DNA from: Paenibacillus sp. FSL R10-2734
GTDB lineage: Bacteria; Bacillota; Bacilli; Paenibacillales; Paenibacillaceae
Length of the DNA: 64,000 bases
Reading direction: 5' to 3'
Assembly (NCBI RefSeq): GCF_037963865.1
Contig: NZ_CP150170.1
Span: 7,006,001-7,070,000, forward strand
Of the stretch, positions 15,654 to 23,353 are shown piece after piece. Below the pieces are notes generated by a model. The model ran no database searches. It was given only the letters and a program-made list of their open reading frames with translations, and had not been told where the DNA came from. The position numbers and the translations under genes were made by a program. Numbering within the stretch: position 1 is the stretch's first letter; every line of letters starts with the position of its first letter.

Positions 15654-16642
15654 TGTTTCTGTGCTCCTCCTGTGGCTCCATTACCACCTACATCTCGACC
15701 TAGATCACAAGTGTACACCCAATCAATGACATCGCCATCCTTGAGAACATAACGACTACTGCCGTAGTTAGGGAACCAGCCATTTACTTTGTACATCCAG
15801 CCACTAAGCTCTCCAGCATCAAATTCATACAGATTATTTATGCCTTCAATATAATTACTGTTATAGATCGGAGTCATGCTGAATTCCATATGGATTTTAT
15901 TCTTCTTCATTTCTCTTAGTAAAACATCAAACACAGACTCGCCTTCATAGAAGGTTACCTTTTGCGCTTTATAAATGATACCATCTGCCGGCAATACTTC
16001 AAGCTTATCCTTATTGAAAATATCCATGTTATCTAAAATGGTTGCCGCCGAGACGGACAAAGTAGCCGTTAATTCTTTCTTCTTATTTACCGTTGCAGCT
16101 TGCCATTCCACTGGCTTAGGTTTGCCTGTTGGGACGGGATCAGTAAGAAACTTATCCTTTTTCGCTTCTTGCTTCGTTTCTGTTGTCGCTACTTTTGAAT
16201 CTGGTTTTGCTACGGGTTTTGTCGTCGCTTTCGTTTCCGGTACGGACGTTTTAGCCGCTTTCGGTGTTGCGGTCGGTTGTGTCTTTGTAGCCGGTTTTGG
16301 TGTTACGGTTGGCTTTATAGCCTCTGTTAATGCTGCAGTTTCTGTTGGAGCTACTGTTTCTGCTGACGTTACCTCTTCAGTTGGCGCTACCGTTTCAACG
16401 GGCTTAGCTGTTTCATTAGGTGTAGCTGACGGTGCTATCTCCTTTGTCTCGGGATCGCTTGACGCTGTAGGCTCTGTATCAACATTCTGAGTGGAAGTGG
16501 TGTTGTCAGATGCTACTTCGTGAGACTCAGCACTATTGCTCGCAACCTTGTTCGGGCTCTTCTGGTAATTCCCACCCCAAAAGAAGGCGATCGCCAGTAC
16601 ACCAATAATTAGTATTGCTGTTAACCATTTTTTCTTGTTCAT
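15650..16642 (-). CDS. Membrane-anchored DUF4430 (transcobalamin beta-like) protein with long linker
   Basis: A 330-residue protein with an N-terminal signal/anchor helix (about 6-25). A low-complexity Thr/Pro/Ala/Val/Glu/Lys linker (about 30-180) follows, spanning roughly the cell-wall depth. The C-terminal DUF4430 domain (about 215-320) has the typical YEGESVFDVLLREM, LSGWMYKVNGWFPNYGSSRYVLKDGDVIDWVYT. That fold is the beta domain of eukaryotic transcobalamin/intrinsic factor. There is no alpha/alpha partner domain in this chain, but the previous gene encodes three. No lipobox cysteine is visible. It could receive B12 from the surface protein and pass it to the ECF transporter; that handover is inference. 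Confidence 0.85.
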   Translation of the reverse strand: MNKKKWLTAILIIGVLAIAFFWGGNYQKSPNKVASNSAESHEVASDNTTSTQNVDTEPTASSDPETKEIAPSATPNETAKPVETVAPTEEVTSAETVAPTETAALTEAIKPTVTPKPATKTQPTATPKAAKTSVPETKATTKPVAKPDSKVATTETKQEAKKDKFLTDPVPTGKPKPVEWQAATVNKKKELTATLSVSAATILDNMDIFNKDKLEVLPADGIIYKAQKVTFYEGESVFDVLLREMKKNKIHMEFSMTPIYNSNYIEGINNLYEFDAGELSGWMYKVNGWFPNYGSSRYVLKDGDVIDWVYTCDLGRDVGGNGATGGAQKQ

Positions 16643-16667
16643 TTCTTAAGTTCCCCACCTTAAATAA

Positions 16668-16699
16668 TAAGCAAGGGTATACATGCTACCCTTGCTTAT
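16668..16699 (-). promoter_or_regulatory. Intercistronic hairpin between the two B12-capture genes
   Basis: ATAAGCAAGGGTA and TACCCTTGCTTAT form a perfect 13-base stem with a 6-base loop, between the stop of the giant protein and the start of the DUF4430 gene. On the minus strand it is followed only by a weak T-run (TTATTATTT), so it may be a partial terminator or mRNA-processing barrier setting different levels of surface protein and transporter. Confidence 0.55.
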
Positions 16700-16715
16700 C
16701 TCTCTAAATAAAGTT

Positions 16716-19700
16716 CTATTTAACGTCTGTCATGTTATAAAGATGATTCTGACCCTTAACGAACCGATCATAAGCAACTAATGCATACATTGCTTGATCC
16801 GTAGCCATAAGATCTACTTCTCCTGGTTTCGCACCTCCGTCGCTCACTCCACCCTGCTTCACGTGATAGAAGCCACCTTCAGGTGCAGCAAAGCCTAGCA
16901 ACGCATCAACCACTGAGCGTCCATTTTTAATAAATCTTGAATCCTTATGTGGATCTATACCAAGGCCAGTTAAAGCTACAATCACCTGAGCAATGCTCTC
17001 GGAGTTCGTAGATTCCCAGCTTGCAAAACCACCGTCTGCTGTTTGTGTTTTGGATAACCAAGCAATTCCACGATCCACAGCAGCCGTTACTTTGGCATTG
17101 GTTTTGTAATAAGGAGTCAAGCCTTGAATAACCATCCCAGTGATATCCGGATCAGCTGCAGTAGCATTACTACCTAGTGCCCATCCCCCACCACTGATCT
17201 CTCTGCCCAAAATATAATCGATGAGCATCTCTCTTGTTGTCTGCGTCTTTACATTCTTAACCACAGGAATGTCGTAATGGTTGCTGTCCAGTGCGATAAG
17301 TGCAAACACAGGACCATTGATGCCTTGCTTGATTAAAGTATCAAAATCAGCAAGCGGTTCAAGCAGGTTATAACCCGCCACTTTATCAATATTTTTGCCG
17401 ATTGAAGTTAATGCCAAAATAACTCTATCATATTCCGTATATTTTACGCTATGCAGCTTCCCTGATTTTTCTTTAAGGGTTGCTTCTACATTCGCATAGT
17501 ACTTCGCGTAATAACTATCTGGAACCTTTACACCAGAACGTGCCAACCCGAACACTGTCCAGTCCCCACCAATCGTGGAGATGACCGGGTTTGTTACTGT
17601 TTTTTGCAAAAAGGCTGCTGTGTTCTGAATGTATGGAGTAACGGCTGTGTTCTGAATATTTGGAATAGCCACTTTGTTCCCACTCTTATAATCATGGGAT
17701 CTAGTAGCTACAACGGCTGCCATTTCTCTTGTTACAAACTCTTTAGGTTTAAATTGATTATTATCACCTAACATAAGTCCAGTGGCAACAATGGTTTCCA
17801 CGTCTGCTTTAGCCCACGCGGATGCTGTTCCAAGATCCTTGATCGCTGTCCCTGGCTTCGTAGCTGAGATTGACAATGCTCTAACGATAATAGCTGCCAT
17901 TTGCTCGCGAGTAATCTTGTCATTTGGTTTAAATTCATTATTAAAACCTGTAATTAGACCTGCCTTATGAGCAGCATTCACATATGGATAGAACCAATCT
18001 CCCAGAGCAACATCCTTATAGGTAATTCCTTTATCACTCTTAAGATCAAGTTCCAATGCAGACACTAGGATCTTAGTAAACTCTGCTCTTGTAATATAAT
18101 CTTTCGGATTCACCTGTCCATTGTTACCTTGGATAAATCCTTTTACTGTAGCTGTTTCAATCGCTGAGTACGCCCATGAAGAGATCTTATCGGCGTCTTT
18201 ATATACTTCTTTAATATCATTCGTATTCTGGTTGGGAGCCTTCGATGTATCCTTAGGAGTTTCTGTTGGAGCTGTTGTACCCTCAGGATTAACACCGGTG
18301 GAGCTACCACCTGGTGCAGGGGTAGCGCTAGGTTTAGGCGTCGGAGTTGGTTTAAATCCTGATCCCAAGTCCTCACCTAGATCCGTAGTATAACGCCACT
18401 GAATACTTTCCCCAGCACTTAGGTTATATGAAGATGCGCCATAATTAGGATATGTTCCATTCACATTATACTTCCATCCACTACCATCGCCATGGTCAAA
18501 TTCCCCATCACCAGCTATGGATTTGACATATACACTACCAAAATTTTGACTCCATGAATAATCATAGCTGATACTACGGCTATCTAGAACTCTTTGTAGC
18601 ACAGACCATACTGTGTCACCTTGTTGTAGTTCAACCTTTACAGATGGCACTACATAACCTTTATTGATCGTAAGTTTATCCACGGATAAAGTTACGTATT
18701 GTTTCGATGGCGTGGTTTCACCACCACCAACGCTGCCACCATCACCAACAGGGGGTTGGACCATAATAGAAGTATAAGCAATGTAATCCGTGAAGTGATT
18801 GGTTTTTACAATTAAATCATTACCACTATCATAGGCATACTCAGACTTACCGCTCTCAAAACCTAAGGCATCACTTGCAAATTTTTGAATCGCATGAGGT
18901 GTGCCATCTTGAATATAGGCTGCATCTTTTCCTTTAAGGTCCTTAAAGGTTAAGGTAATAAATTTATTGAATTCTACTCTTGCGCTGCCACCCATGGAGA
19001 AAGCTTGAATAATGTTCTCTAGCTTTTTATCCGCAGGAATAATTGGATTCAGAGTATCTTTTAGTACTGATTCTGTGCCTGTTAATGGTGAAATCAATTC
19101 AATTGCAGAGGCATCCCCACCTCTAACTTTTGCACCCATAGGAATGACTACAGTTACATCACCTTTAGTAGCCTCTATCTGAGGAAGTTCGCTGTTACTA
19201 GGTAAGTTAACACTAACCTTCGATTGATTAGCCTCTGGAATGGTTACTGTGATTTCTTTACTGCTATCTCCGGAGCTGATCGGAATGATGTAATCATGAG
19301 CATCATCTGGAATTGCTACTACCGGTTTATCTCCTGAAGGTAGCTGTACTTCTACTTCTTTCGGTGTTTCGGGTTGTACCGTTGGTTGTGCGCTTGGTTC
19401 TACCGTTGGTTGTGCAGTTGGTTCTACGGTTGGTTGTTCAATTACCACATCATTCATATCAAAGAGACGGTTCTTATGATTGATCAGTCGATCGTAAGCA
19501 ACAAGTGCATACGTAGCTTGATCCGTTGACATACCATTCACTGAACCATTTAAAGAGCTCTTAAACCCACCATTAGGTCCAGCATAGGCAAGAAGCGCAT
19601 CTATAAGCGATTTTCCATTTTTTATAAACTTAGGATCAGTCTGTGGATTTATTCCTACGCTAGTTAAGGCAACAATAACCTGTGCGATGCTCTCGCTACT

Positions 19701-21722
19701 TGTGCCAAACATACCTGTAAATCCACCTTGGATGTTTTGGTTCGTGGACAACCATGTGATCGCCCGATCTACAGCGTCTTTTACATCTTCACGGGTATAA
19801 TAAGGTGCAAGTGCTTGTATCGCCATCCCAGTCATATCGAAGTCTGCTTTGGTTACTCCTAAAGCCCATCCACCGGCATCTGCTGTACCTTTTTTAACCT
19901 CTTTATCTAAGATGTACTGAACCAGATTTGCTCTTGTACTTTGATATATTACTCCCTTTTCATCAGGCTCAGGGAATAGTTTCGGAATCTCGTAGTTATG
20001 ACTATCTAAGGCAATCAGAGCAAATATGGGACCATTGTTCCCTTGCTTCTGAACATATTGATAATCAGCGAGTGCATTGATTAGATTATACCCCGCAACA
20101 TCCGTGATATCTTTTCCGATAGAGGTAAGTCCTAGAATCGCTCTGGAATTCTCTGTGCTTCTACTAGCATCGAGTTTTCCGTCCTTCATTAATCCTTTTA
20201 CTCTCTCAGCTACGTTGTTGTAGTAAAGATCGTAATAACCACTTGGTACTTCGTAGTTAGCACGTGCTAAAGATAGAATTGACCATTCTCCGCTACCTGT
20301 TCCAAAAGACGGATTCTTTACAGTGTTTAGGATATAGGCAAGACTTTTATTTAATTGTTGTTTGGCCACAACATTATTAGGTTGTTCTAGTTGAACATCT
20401 CTCATATCATATAGACGGTACTTATTATTGATCAGACGATCATAAGCAACAAGAGCATACGTGCCTTGATCCGTAGCCATAGAGTTTACTTGATAGTATG
20501 ATGCTGGCAAACTCTTAAAGCCACCATTAGGTCCAGCATTGGCTAGGAGCACATCAATCAGAGACTTCCCATTTTTATTAATAAACTTAGAGTCACTATG
20601 TGGATCTATGCCAACTGCAGTTAAAGCAACGATCACTTGTGACATACTTTCTGTATTTAAAGATCCAGCTTGAATTTTCGAGTTACTTGCCAACCATTGA
20701 ATTGCTCGATCCACAGCAGCTTTTACATTATCATGAGTTGCATAATATGGTGCAAGACCTTGTATCGCCATTCCAGTGATATCGACATCTTGCCAAGAAC
20801 CAAAACCCCATCCACCACCGGTTATCTCTTGACTTAAAATGTGCTGAATCAGTTTTTCTCTTGTGGTTTGATCTTTAACCCCTTCAACTACAGGAATGTC
20901 ATAATTCCGAGTATCTATGGCTATTAGAGCAAATATAGGGCCATTAATCCCTTGCTTCTTAACAAAATCAAAATCAGCGAATGCCTTTCTTAAATCATAA
21001 CCTGCAACATTCGTGATATCCTTCCCGATAGAGGCAAGTCCTAGAATCGCTCTGGAATTCTCTGTGCTTTTAGTAGCATCGAGCTTTCCATCCTCACTTA
21101 TTAATTGTTTTACACTATTAGTTAGATTGTTGTAGTAGAGATTATAATAACTACTTGGTACTGTGTAGTTGGCCCGTGCTAATGAAAGAACTGACCAATC
21201 TCCGTAATCTGTTGCAAATTGTGGATTCTTAACGCTTTTCAAGATATAAGCCAAACTTCTATCTAACTGATCTTTGGCAGTAATATTGTAAATAACTTGA
21301 TACGTTACATCTACTGCTTTGTTCTTTGCTCCATCAACAGCCGTTACTGTTATTGTATTGCTACCTGGGTTAAGAGACGCTTTGTATTCACCATTAGTAG
21401 CATTTAAAGTGACCGAATTAACTTTTACAGACGGAACAATATCTTTATATACGTTATCTGTTACAACTACTTTGAAGCCTACATCTCTACTCGAAAATTG
21501 CTGGTTATTTTGTATACCTTCTATTGATATAGTAGGGCTCTCAGTATCTGGCTCTTGCACTACCACATTGCTCTGTTCTACTACAGATTGATCAAACTCC
21601 GTTGTCACTACTACAGGATCATTATTCGCCCCATTCGCATGAGCCGGAACTACACTTGTAGAGAACGTCGTGATAAATACAGCTACAATGAGTAACCAAG
21701 CTAAAAACTTATTTTTCTTCAT
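16716..21722 (-). CDS. SLH-anchored surface protein with three transcobalamin-like alpha/alpha domains and a DUF4430 domain
   Basis: A 1668-residue exported protein. Signal peptide 1-29. A bacterial Ig-like domain covers about 60-145. Three copies of a roughly 300-residue prenyltransferase/squalene-cyclase-type alpha/alpha domain follow at about 148-450, 451-762 and 1362-1668; each repeats patterns such as SRAILGLTSIGKDI, NGPIFALIALD, DITGMAIQGLAPYY, ESIAQVIVALT and DQATYALVAYDR. A PT/AQ linker (765-787), a beta-rich region (788-988) and a DUF4430 domain (1008-1115) come between copies 2 and 3, then a Pro/Thr linker and three SLH domains (about 1172-1345) that bind the secondary cell-wall polymer. 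Alpha/alpha barrel plus DUF4430-type beta domain is the architecture of intrinsic factor and transcobalamin. With the cobalamin riboswitch upstream and an ECF importer downstream, I infer B12 (corrinoid) capture at the cell surface. Confidence 0.88.
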   Translation of the reverse strand: MKKNKFLAWLLIVAVFITTFSTSVVPAHANGANNDPVVVTTEFDQSVVEQSNVVVQEPDTESPTISIEGIQNNQQFSSRDVGFKVVVTDNVYKDIVPSVKVNSVTLNATNGEYKASLNPGSNTITVTAVDGAKNKAVDVTYQVIYNITAKDQLDRSLAYILKSVKNPQFATDYGDWSVLSLARANYTVPSSYYNLYYNNLTNSVKQLISEDGKLDATKSTENSRAILGLASIGKDITNVAGYDLRKAFADFDFVKKQGINGPIFALIAIDTRNYDIPVVEGVKDQTTREKLIQHILSQEITGGGWGFGSWQDVDITGMAIQGLAPYYATHDNVKAAVDRAIQWLASNSKIQAGSLNTESMSQVIVALTAVGIDPHSDSKFINKNGKSLIDVLLANAGPNGGFKSLPASYYQVNSMATDQGTYALVAYDRLINNKYRLYDMRDVQLEQPNNVVAKQQLNKSLAYILNTVKNPSFGTGSGEWSILSLARANYEVPSGYYDLYYNNVAERVKGLMKDGKLDASRSTENSRAILGLTSIGKDITDVAGYNLINALADYQYVQKQGNNGPIFALIALDSHNYEIPKLFPEPDEKGVIYQSTRANLVQYILDKEVKKGTADAGGWALGVTKADFDMTGMAIQALAPYYTREDVKDAVDRAITWLSTNQNIQGGFTGMFGTSSESIAQVIVALTSVGINPQTDPKFIKNGKSLIDALLAYAGPNGGFKSSLNGSVNGMSTDQATYALVAYDRLINHKNRLFDMNDVVIEQPTVEPTAQPTVEPSAQPTVQPETPKEVEVQLPSGDKPVVAIPDDAHDYIIPISSGDSSKEITVTIPEANQSKVSVNLPSNSELPQIEATKGDVTVVIPMGAKVRGGDASAIELISPLTGTESVLKDTLNPIIPADKKLENIIQAFSMGGSARVEFNKFITLTFKDLKGKDAAYIQDGTPHAIQKFASDALGFESGKSEYAYDSGNDLIVKTNHFTDYIAYTSIMVQPPVGDGGSVGGGETTPSKQYVTLSVDKLTINKGYVVPSVKVELQQGDTVWSVLQRVLDSRSISYDYSWSQNFGSVYVKSIAGDGEFDHGDGSGWKYNVNGTYPNYGASSYNLSAGESIQWRYTTDLGEDLGSGFKPTPTPKPSATPAPGGSSTGVNPEGTTAPTETPKDTSKAPNQNTNDIKEVYKDADKISSWAYSAIETATVKGFIQGNNGQVNPKDYITRAEFTKILVSALELDLKSDKGITYKDVALGDWFYPYVNAAHKAGLITGFNNEFKPNDKITREQMAAIIVRALSISATKPGTAIKDLGTASAWAKADVETIVATGLMLGDNNQFKPKEFVTREMAAVVATRSHDYKSGNKVAIPNIQNTAVTPYIQNTAAFLQKTVTNPVISTIGGDWTVFGLARSGVKVPDSYYAKYYANVEATLKEKSGKLHSVKYTEYDRVILALTSIGKNIDKVAGYNLLEPLADFDTLIKQGINGPVFALIALDSNHYDIPVVKNVKTQTTREMLIDYILGREISGGGWALGSNATAADPDITGMVIQGLTPYYKTNAKVTAAVDRGIAWLSKTQTADGGFASWESTNSESIAQVIVALTGLGIDPHKDSRFIKNGRSVVDALLGFAAPEGGFYHVKQGGVSDGGAKPGEVDLMATDQAMYALVAYDRFVKGQNHLYNMTDVK
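19373..19445 (-). repeat. Coding tandem repeat, PT-E/Q-P-T/S-AQ linker
   Basis: Short GGTTGT/GGTTCT-based units repeat about five times and encode the linker around residues 765-787 of the giant surface protein. This is linker low complexity and not a separate element. Confidence 0.7.
20105..21085 (-). repeat. Near-identical DNA blocks in alpha/alpha domains 1 and 2
   Basis: A stretch of about 60 bases around 21023-21085 (domain 1) recurs around 20112-20175 (domain 2) with only a few differences, including an exact run TCCTAGAATCGCTCTGGAAT. A second pair of blocks lies around 19491-19535 and 20447-20490. DNA identity this high, against much lower protein identity elsewhere between the domains and with domain 3, points to recent duplication or gene conversion. 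Confidence 0.65.
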
Positions 21723-21785
21723 TTTTCTTTAACCCTTCCCTTCATTTCCTATGATAAAAAACAGAGTAAACTTCTTCAGCAATAC

Positions 21786-21820
21786 AAAAAAACCACTCAA
21801 CATAAACGTCGAGAGGTTTA
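21786..21820 (-). terminator. Intrinsic terminator in the expression platform of the cobalamin riboswitch
   Basis: On the minus strand AAACCTCTC pairs with GAGTGGTTT (one mismatch), followed by seven T. It lies between the aptamer and the first gene of the operon (start 21722), as expected for a transcription-terminating OFF switch. Confidence 0.75.
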
Positions 21821-21883
21821 AGATAGTGAACCGCAATAAAAGCAGGCATATACTATATCAAGCACCTCTCTATCGCTCGTAGA

Positions 21884-22068
21884 GTTTGATGGTGTAACAG
21901 AAACAGGCTGATATTCTGGCTCAAGTATCATCATCCTTGCTACCTTCCCAGTTTCCCAGTGGCATATTACAAGGACTCCTCTTTCACAGCGGCGGGACCG
22001 CGCGGGAATTACACCCGCTTTCCATTTAACCAATCTATGATTGTTCTTTCGAAACATTCATAATTGGC
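21884..22068 (-). ncRNA. Cobalamin (B12) riboswitch
   Basis: Minus-strand leader with the conserved parts of a cobalamin aptamer. In order: GGTGCC at the 5' side; the core AAGCGGGTGTAATTCCCGC; GGTCCCGCCGCTGTGA; GAGGAGTCC, later TGCCACTGGGAAACTGGGAAGG; and the B12 box AGCCAGAATATCAGCCTG (plus-strand 21904-21921). Loop L5 (GGTGTAA, complement at 22009-22015) is matched by TTACACC in the downstream hairpin L13 (complement at 21891-21897), whose GTTT/AAAC stem closes at 21884 and 21904. This is the kissing loop that senses the ligand in this class. A terminator follows at 21786-21820. A chance 79-codon frame here is not a gene. Confidence 0.92.
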
Positions 22069-22100
22069 ACCTATTGCTAATATTAAATTTTCCATCCCCC

Positions 22101-22129
22101 ATCATATCTAATATATATGCTTTTGTCAT
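22101..22129 (-). promoter_or_regulatory. Promoter of the riboswitch-controlled B12 operon
   Basis: On the minus strand: ATGACA, 17-base spacer, TATGAT; predicted start near 22094, about 25 bases before the aptamer and some 370 before the first codon. Confidence 0.6.
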
Positions 22130-22152
22130 GTTATATTTGTTTTTTTACGTAA

Positions 22153-22248
22153 ATGAAAGGATTGATCAAGGGTGTAAGCGGCAGGGGGGAGCTTAAAGAT
22201 GCTAATGGCTTGATGGTTGACTTAGCAGTAACGATAACCGCTGAATAA
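22153..22248 (+). pseudogene. Possible 3' remnant of an unidentified gene
   Basis: A 31-codon frame reading MKGLIKGVSGRGELKDANG and ending LAVTITAE. It looks like the C-terminal strand of a beta-rich domain (KGELKDANGxxVD pattern) and not random translation, but no good ribosome site precedes it and nothing matching lies upstream. The parent family was not recognised. Confidence 0.25.
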
Positions 22249-22292
22249 ACCTGCAAAAGTACATCTTTTAATGATACGAGGAGGACAGGAGC

Positions 22293-22400
22293 ATGATTCC
22301 TACAAATCTGCAGTTATTTTTGCTCCTGAAGAAGATTTCGAGTCATAAATGAGGATATTCCTGTACATACGCAGTTTTTGATCTTCATGAAGAAGATATC
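22293..22400 (+). repeat. Decayed direct repeat containing a 19-codon frame with strong ribosome site
   Basis: Two copies of a CAGTT(A/T)TTTTG..CT.C.TGAAGAAGAT unit lie at 22308-22339 and 22369-22400. In one frame they encode similar peptides (IPTNLQLFLLLKKIS and IPVHTQFLIFMKKIS), separated by a stop. The first is opened by ATG at 22293 with GGAGG 8 bases upstream and ends at 22352. Whether this is a small gene, a broken one, or a dispersed Paenibacillus intergenic repeat cannot be settled here. The rest of 22400-22554 shows nothing clear. Confidence 0.35.
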
Positions 22401-22554
22401 CCATTAAAAAACTGTATCTATGCAGGCTTTCTCTAGTCCATCGGGAGGTACAAAGCGAAAAGTATGGATGAATAACATTTTACATTGTGGGATGTGAGCC
22501 GTGGACTCTTGAAAGTTTTATATAGCGAGTAGTTGGCGATAATCTCATTGAATA

Positions 22555-23133
22555 TCAGATGATTTTAACCACAATATACTCTTTTTCTCTCAGCTCAAAG
22601 CCATCCTCCAGTGACAAAGAAGCCAGATCAAAGATGCGATCAAGCTTTTTATTACGCGGATGATCCTCTTCCTCTGCCCAACATGTATAAAGCTCAAACT
22701 CAGAGCCTGATACTCCATAATCTGTCATAACCTTAAATAGCTCTCGACAACACTTAAGTGAAGCGTTATACGATCCGGTTAGCGTATCTTTCAGCTTAGG
22801 AGATACGGAGAAGCCGCCCCAATTAGGTGAAATCCGGTACACAAACGGACTCCGAAAATGCATGCGAATTACCTCGTTCCAATACCCAAGCTCCTCAATA
22901 AAAATGCCCGCCGCATCCTCTTCCGAATCATATACAAGACAATCCTCATCTCTAAGATGAGATAGATCTACGATATCATCCAGAGGAATCATACCTTGAT
23001 CACGCAGGGCCTCCCTCTGCCTTAAATACTCTGGGGAATTTTTCACTTCGTTATATGTCTTAGATGACAGTACACTGCCTCTTTCTCCTAACGGAAGCTC
23101 TGTAGCCGAGCCTATGTAATGAAATCTGCTCAT
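22555..23133 (-). CDS. Hypothetical cytosolic protein
   Basis: A 192-residue protein without signal peptide or membrane segment, rich in acidic residues and with many aromatic residues. I do not recognise its family. Features: N-terminal MSRFHYIGSATELPLGERGS, a central FRSPFVYRISPNWGGFSV, a Cys-containing helix near SLKCCRELF and a C-terminal LREKEYIVVKII strand. The start at 23133 is chosen because GGAGG stands 8 bases upstream; a further in-frame start at 23151 lacks this. It is a single-gene unit between the B12 operon and the cellulase. Confidence 0.75.
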   Translation of the reverse strand: MSRFHYIGSATELPLGERGSVLSSKTYNEVKNSPEYLRQREALRDQGMIPLDDIVDLSHLRDEDCLVYDSEEDAAGIFIEELGYWNEVIRMHFRSPFVYRISPNWGGFSVSPKLKDTLTGSYNASLKCCRELFKVMTDYGVSGSEFELYTCWAEEEDHPRNKKLDRIFDLASLSLEDGFELREKEYIVVKII

Positions 23134-23240
23134 TGGATTGTCCTCCATCACTTTGGGATAACTTCAAAACACTAATTTTTATATGAATTTACCACAAATT
23201 AGTAAGGTACACACTAGAAATGTTCTATGTTAGGGTATTT

Positions 23241-23254
23241 GGTAAGCGTTTACA
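23241..23254 (+). promoter_or_regulatory. CcpA-type cre site upstream of the cellulase
   Basis: GGTAAGCGTTTACA matches the catabolite-response consensus TGNAANCGNWWNCA at 13 of 14 positions (first T is G). It lies 100 bases before the cellulase start, so the enzyme is probably repressed when preferred sugars are present. Confidence 0.6.
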
Positions 23255-23273
23255 ACTAAAAAAGGAGGAATAC

Positions 23274-23300
23274 ATGTTCATCTATGCAACAAAGTGCTGA
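23274..23300 (+). CDS. Possible leader peptide of eight residues before the cellulase
   Basis: MFIYATKC followed by TGA, preceded by a strong AAAGGAGG at the right distance. Its last codons overlap an in-frame GTG (23294) that would add 20 residues to the cellulase. No hairpin typical of attenuation was seen, so its role is uncertain. Confidence 0.3.
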   Translation: MFIYATKC

Positions 23301-23353
23301 GGAAAGATCAGGTTTTACGCATCCTAAAAAATGATCTCACAAAGGAGAATTCA

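Noticed and set aside
15975..16490. Repeats with regular spacing that could suggest a CRISPR array
   Set aside because: They encode the Thr/Pro/Ala/Val linker of the DUF4430 protein in frame; units vary, there are no unique spacers and no cas genes.
19373..19445. GGTTGT-rich tandem repeat
   Set aside because: Explained as the coding linker of the surface protein; not a separate element.
16716..21722. Terpene cyclase or prenyltransferase enzyme
   Set aside because: The alpha/alpha repeats lack the catalytic Asp-rich and metal motifs of those enzymes, the protein is secreted and SLH-anchored, and it is under a cobalamin riboswitch.
21818..22057. 79-codon frame on the minus strand starting MFRKNNHRLVKW
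   Set aside because: It coincides with the conserved core and B12 box of the cobalamin riboswitch; the codons follow RNA structure and no ribosome site is present.
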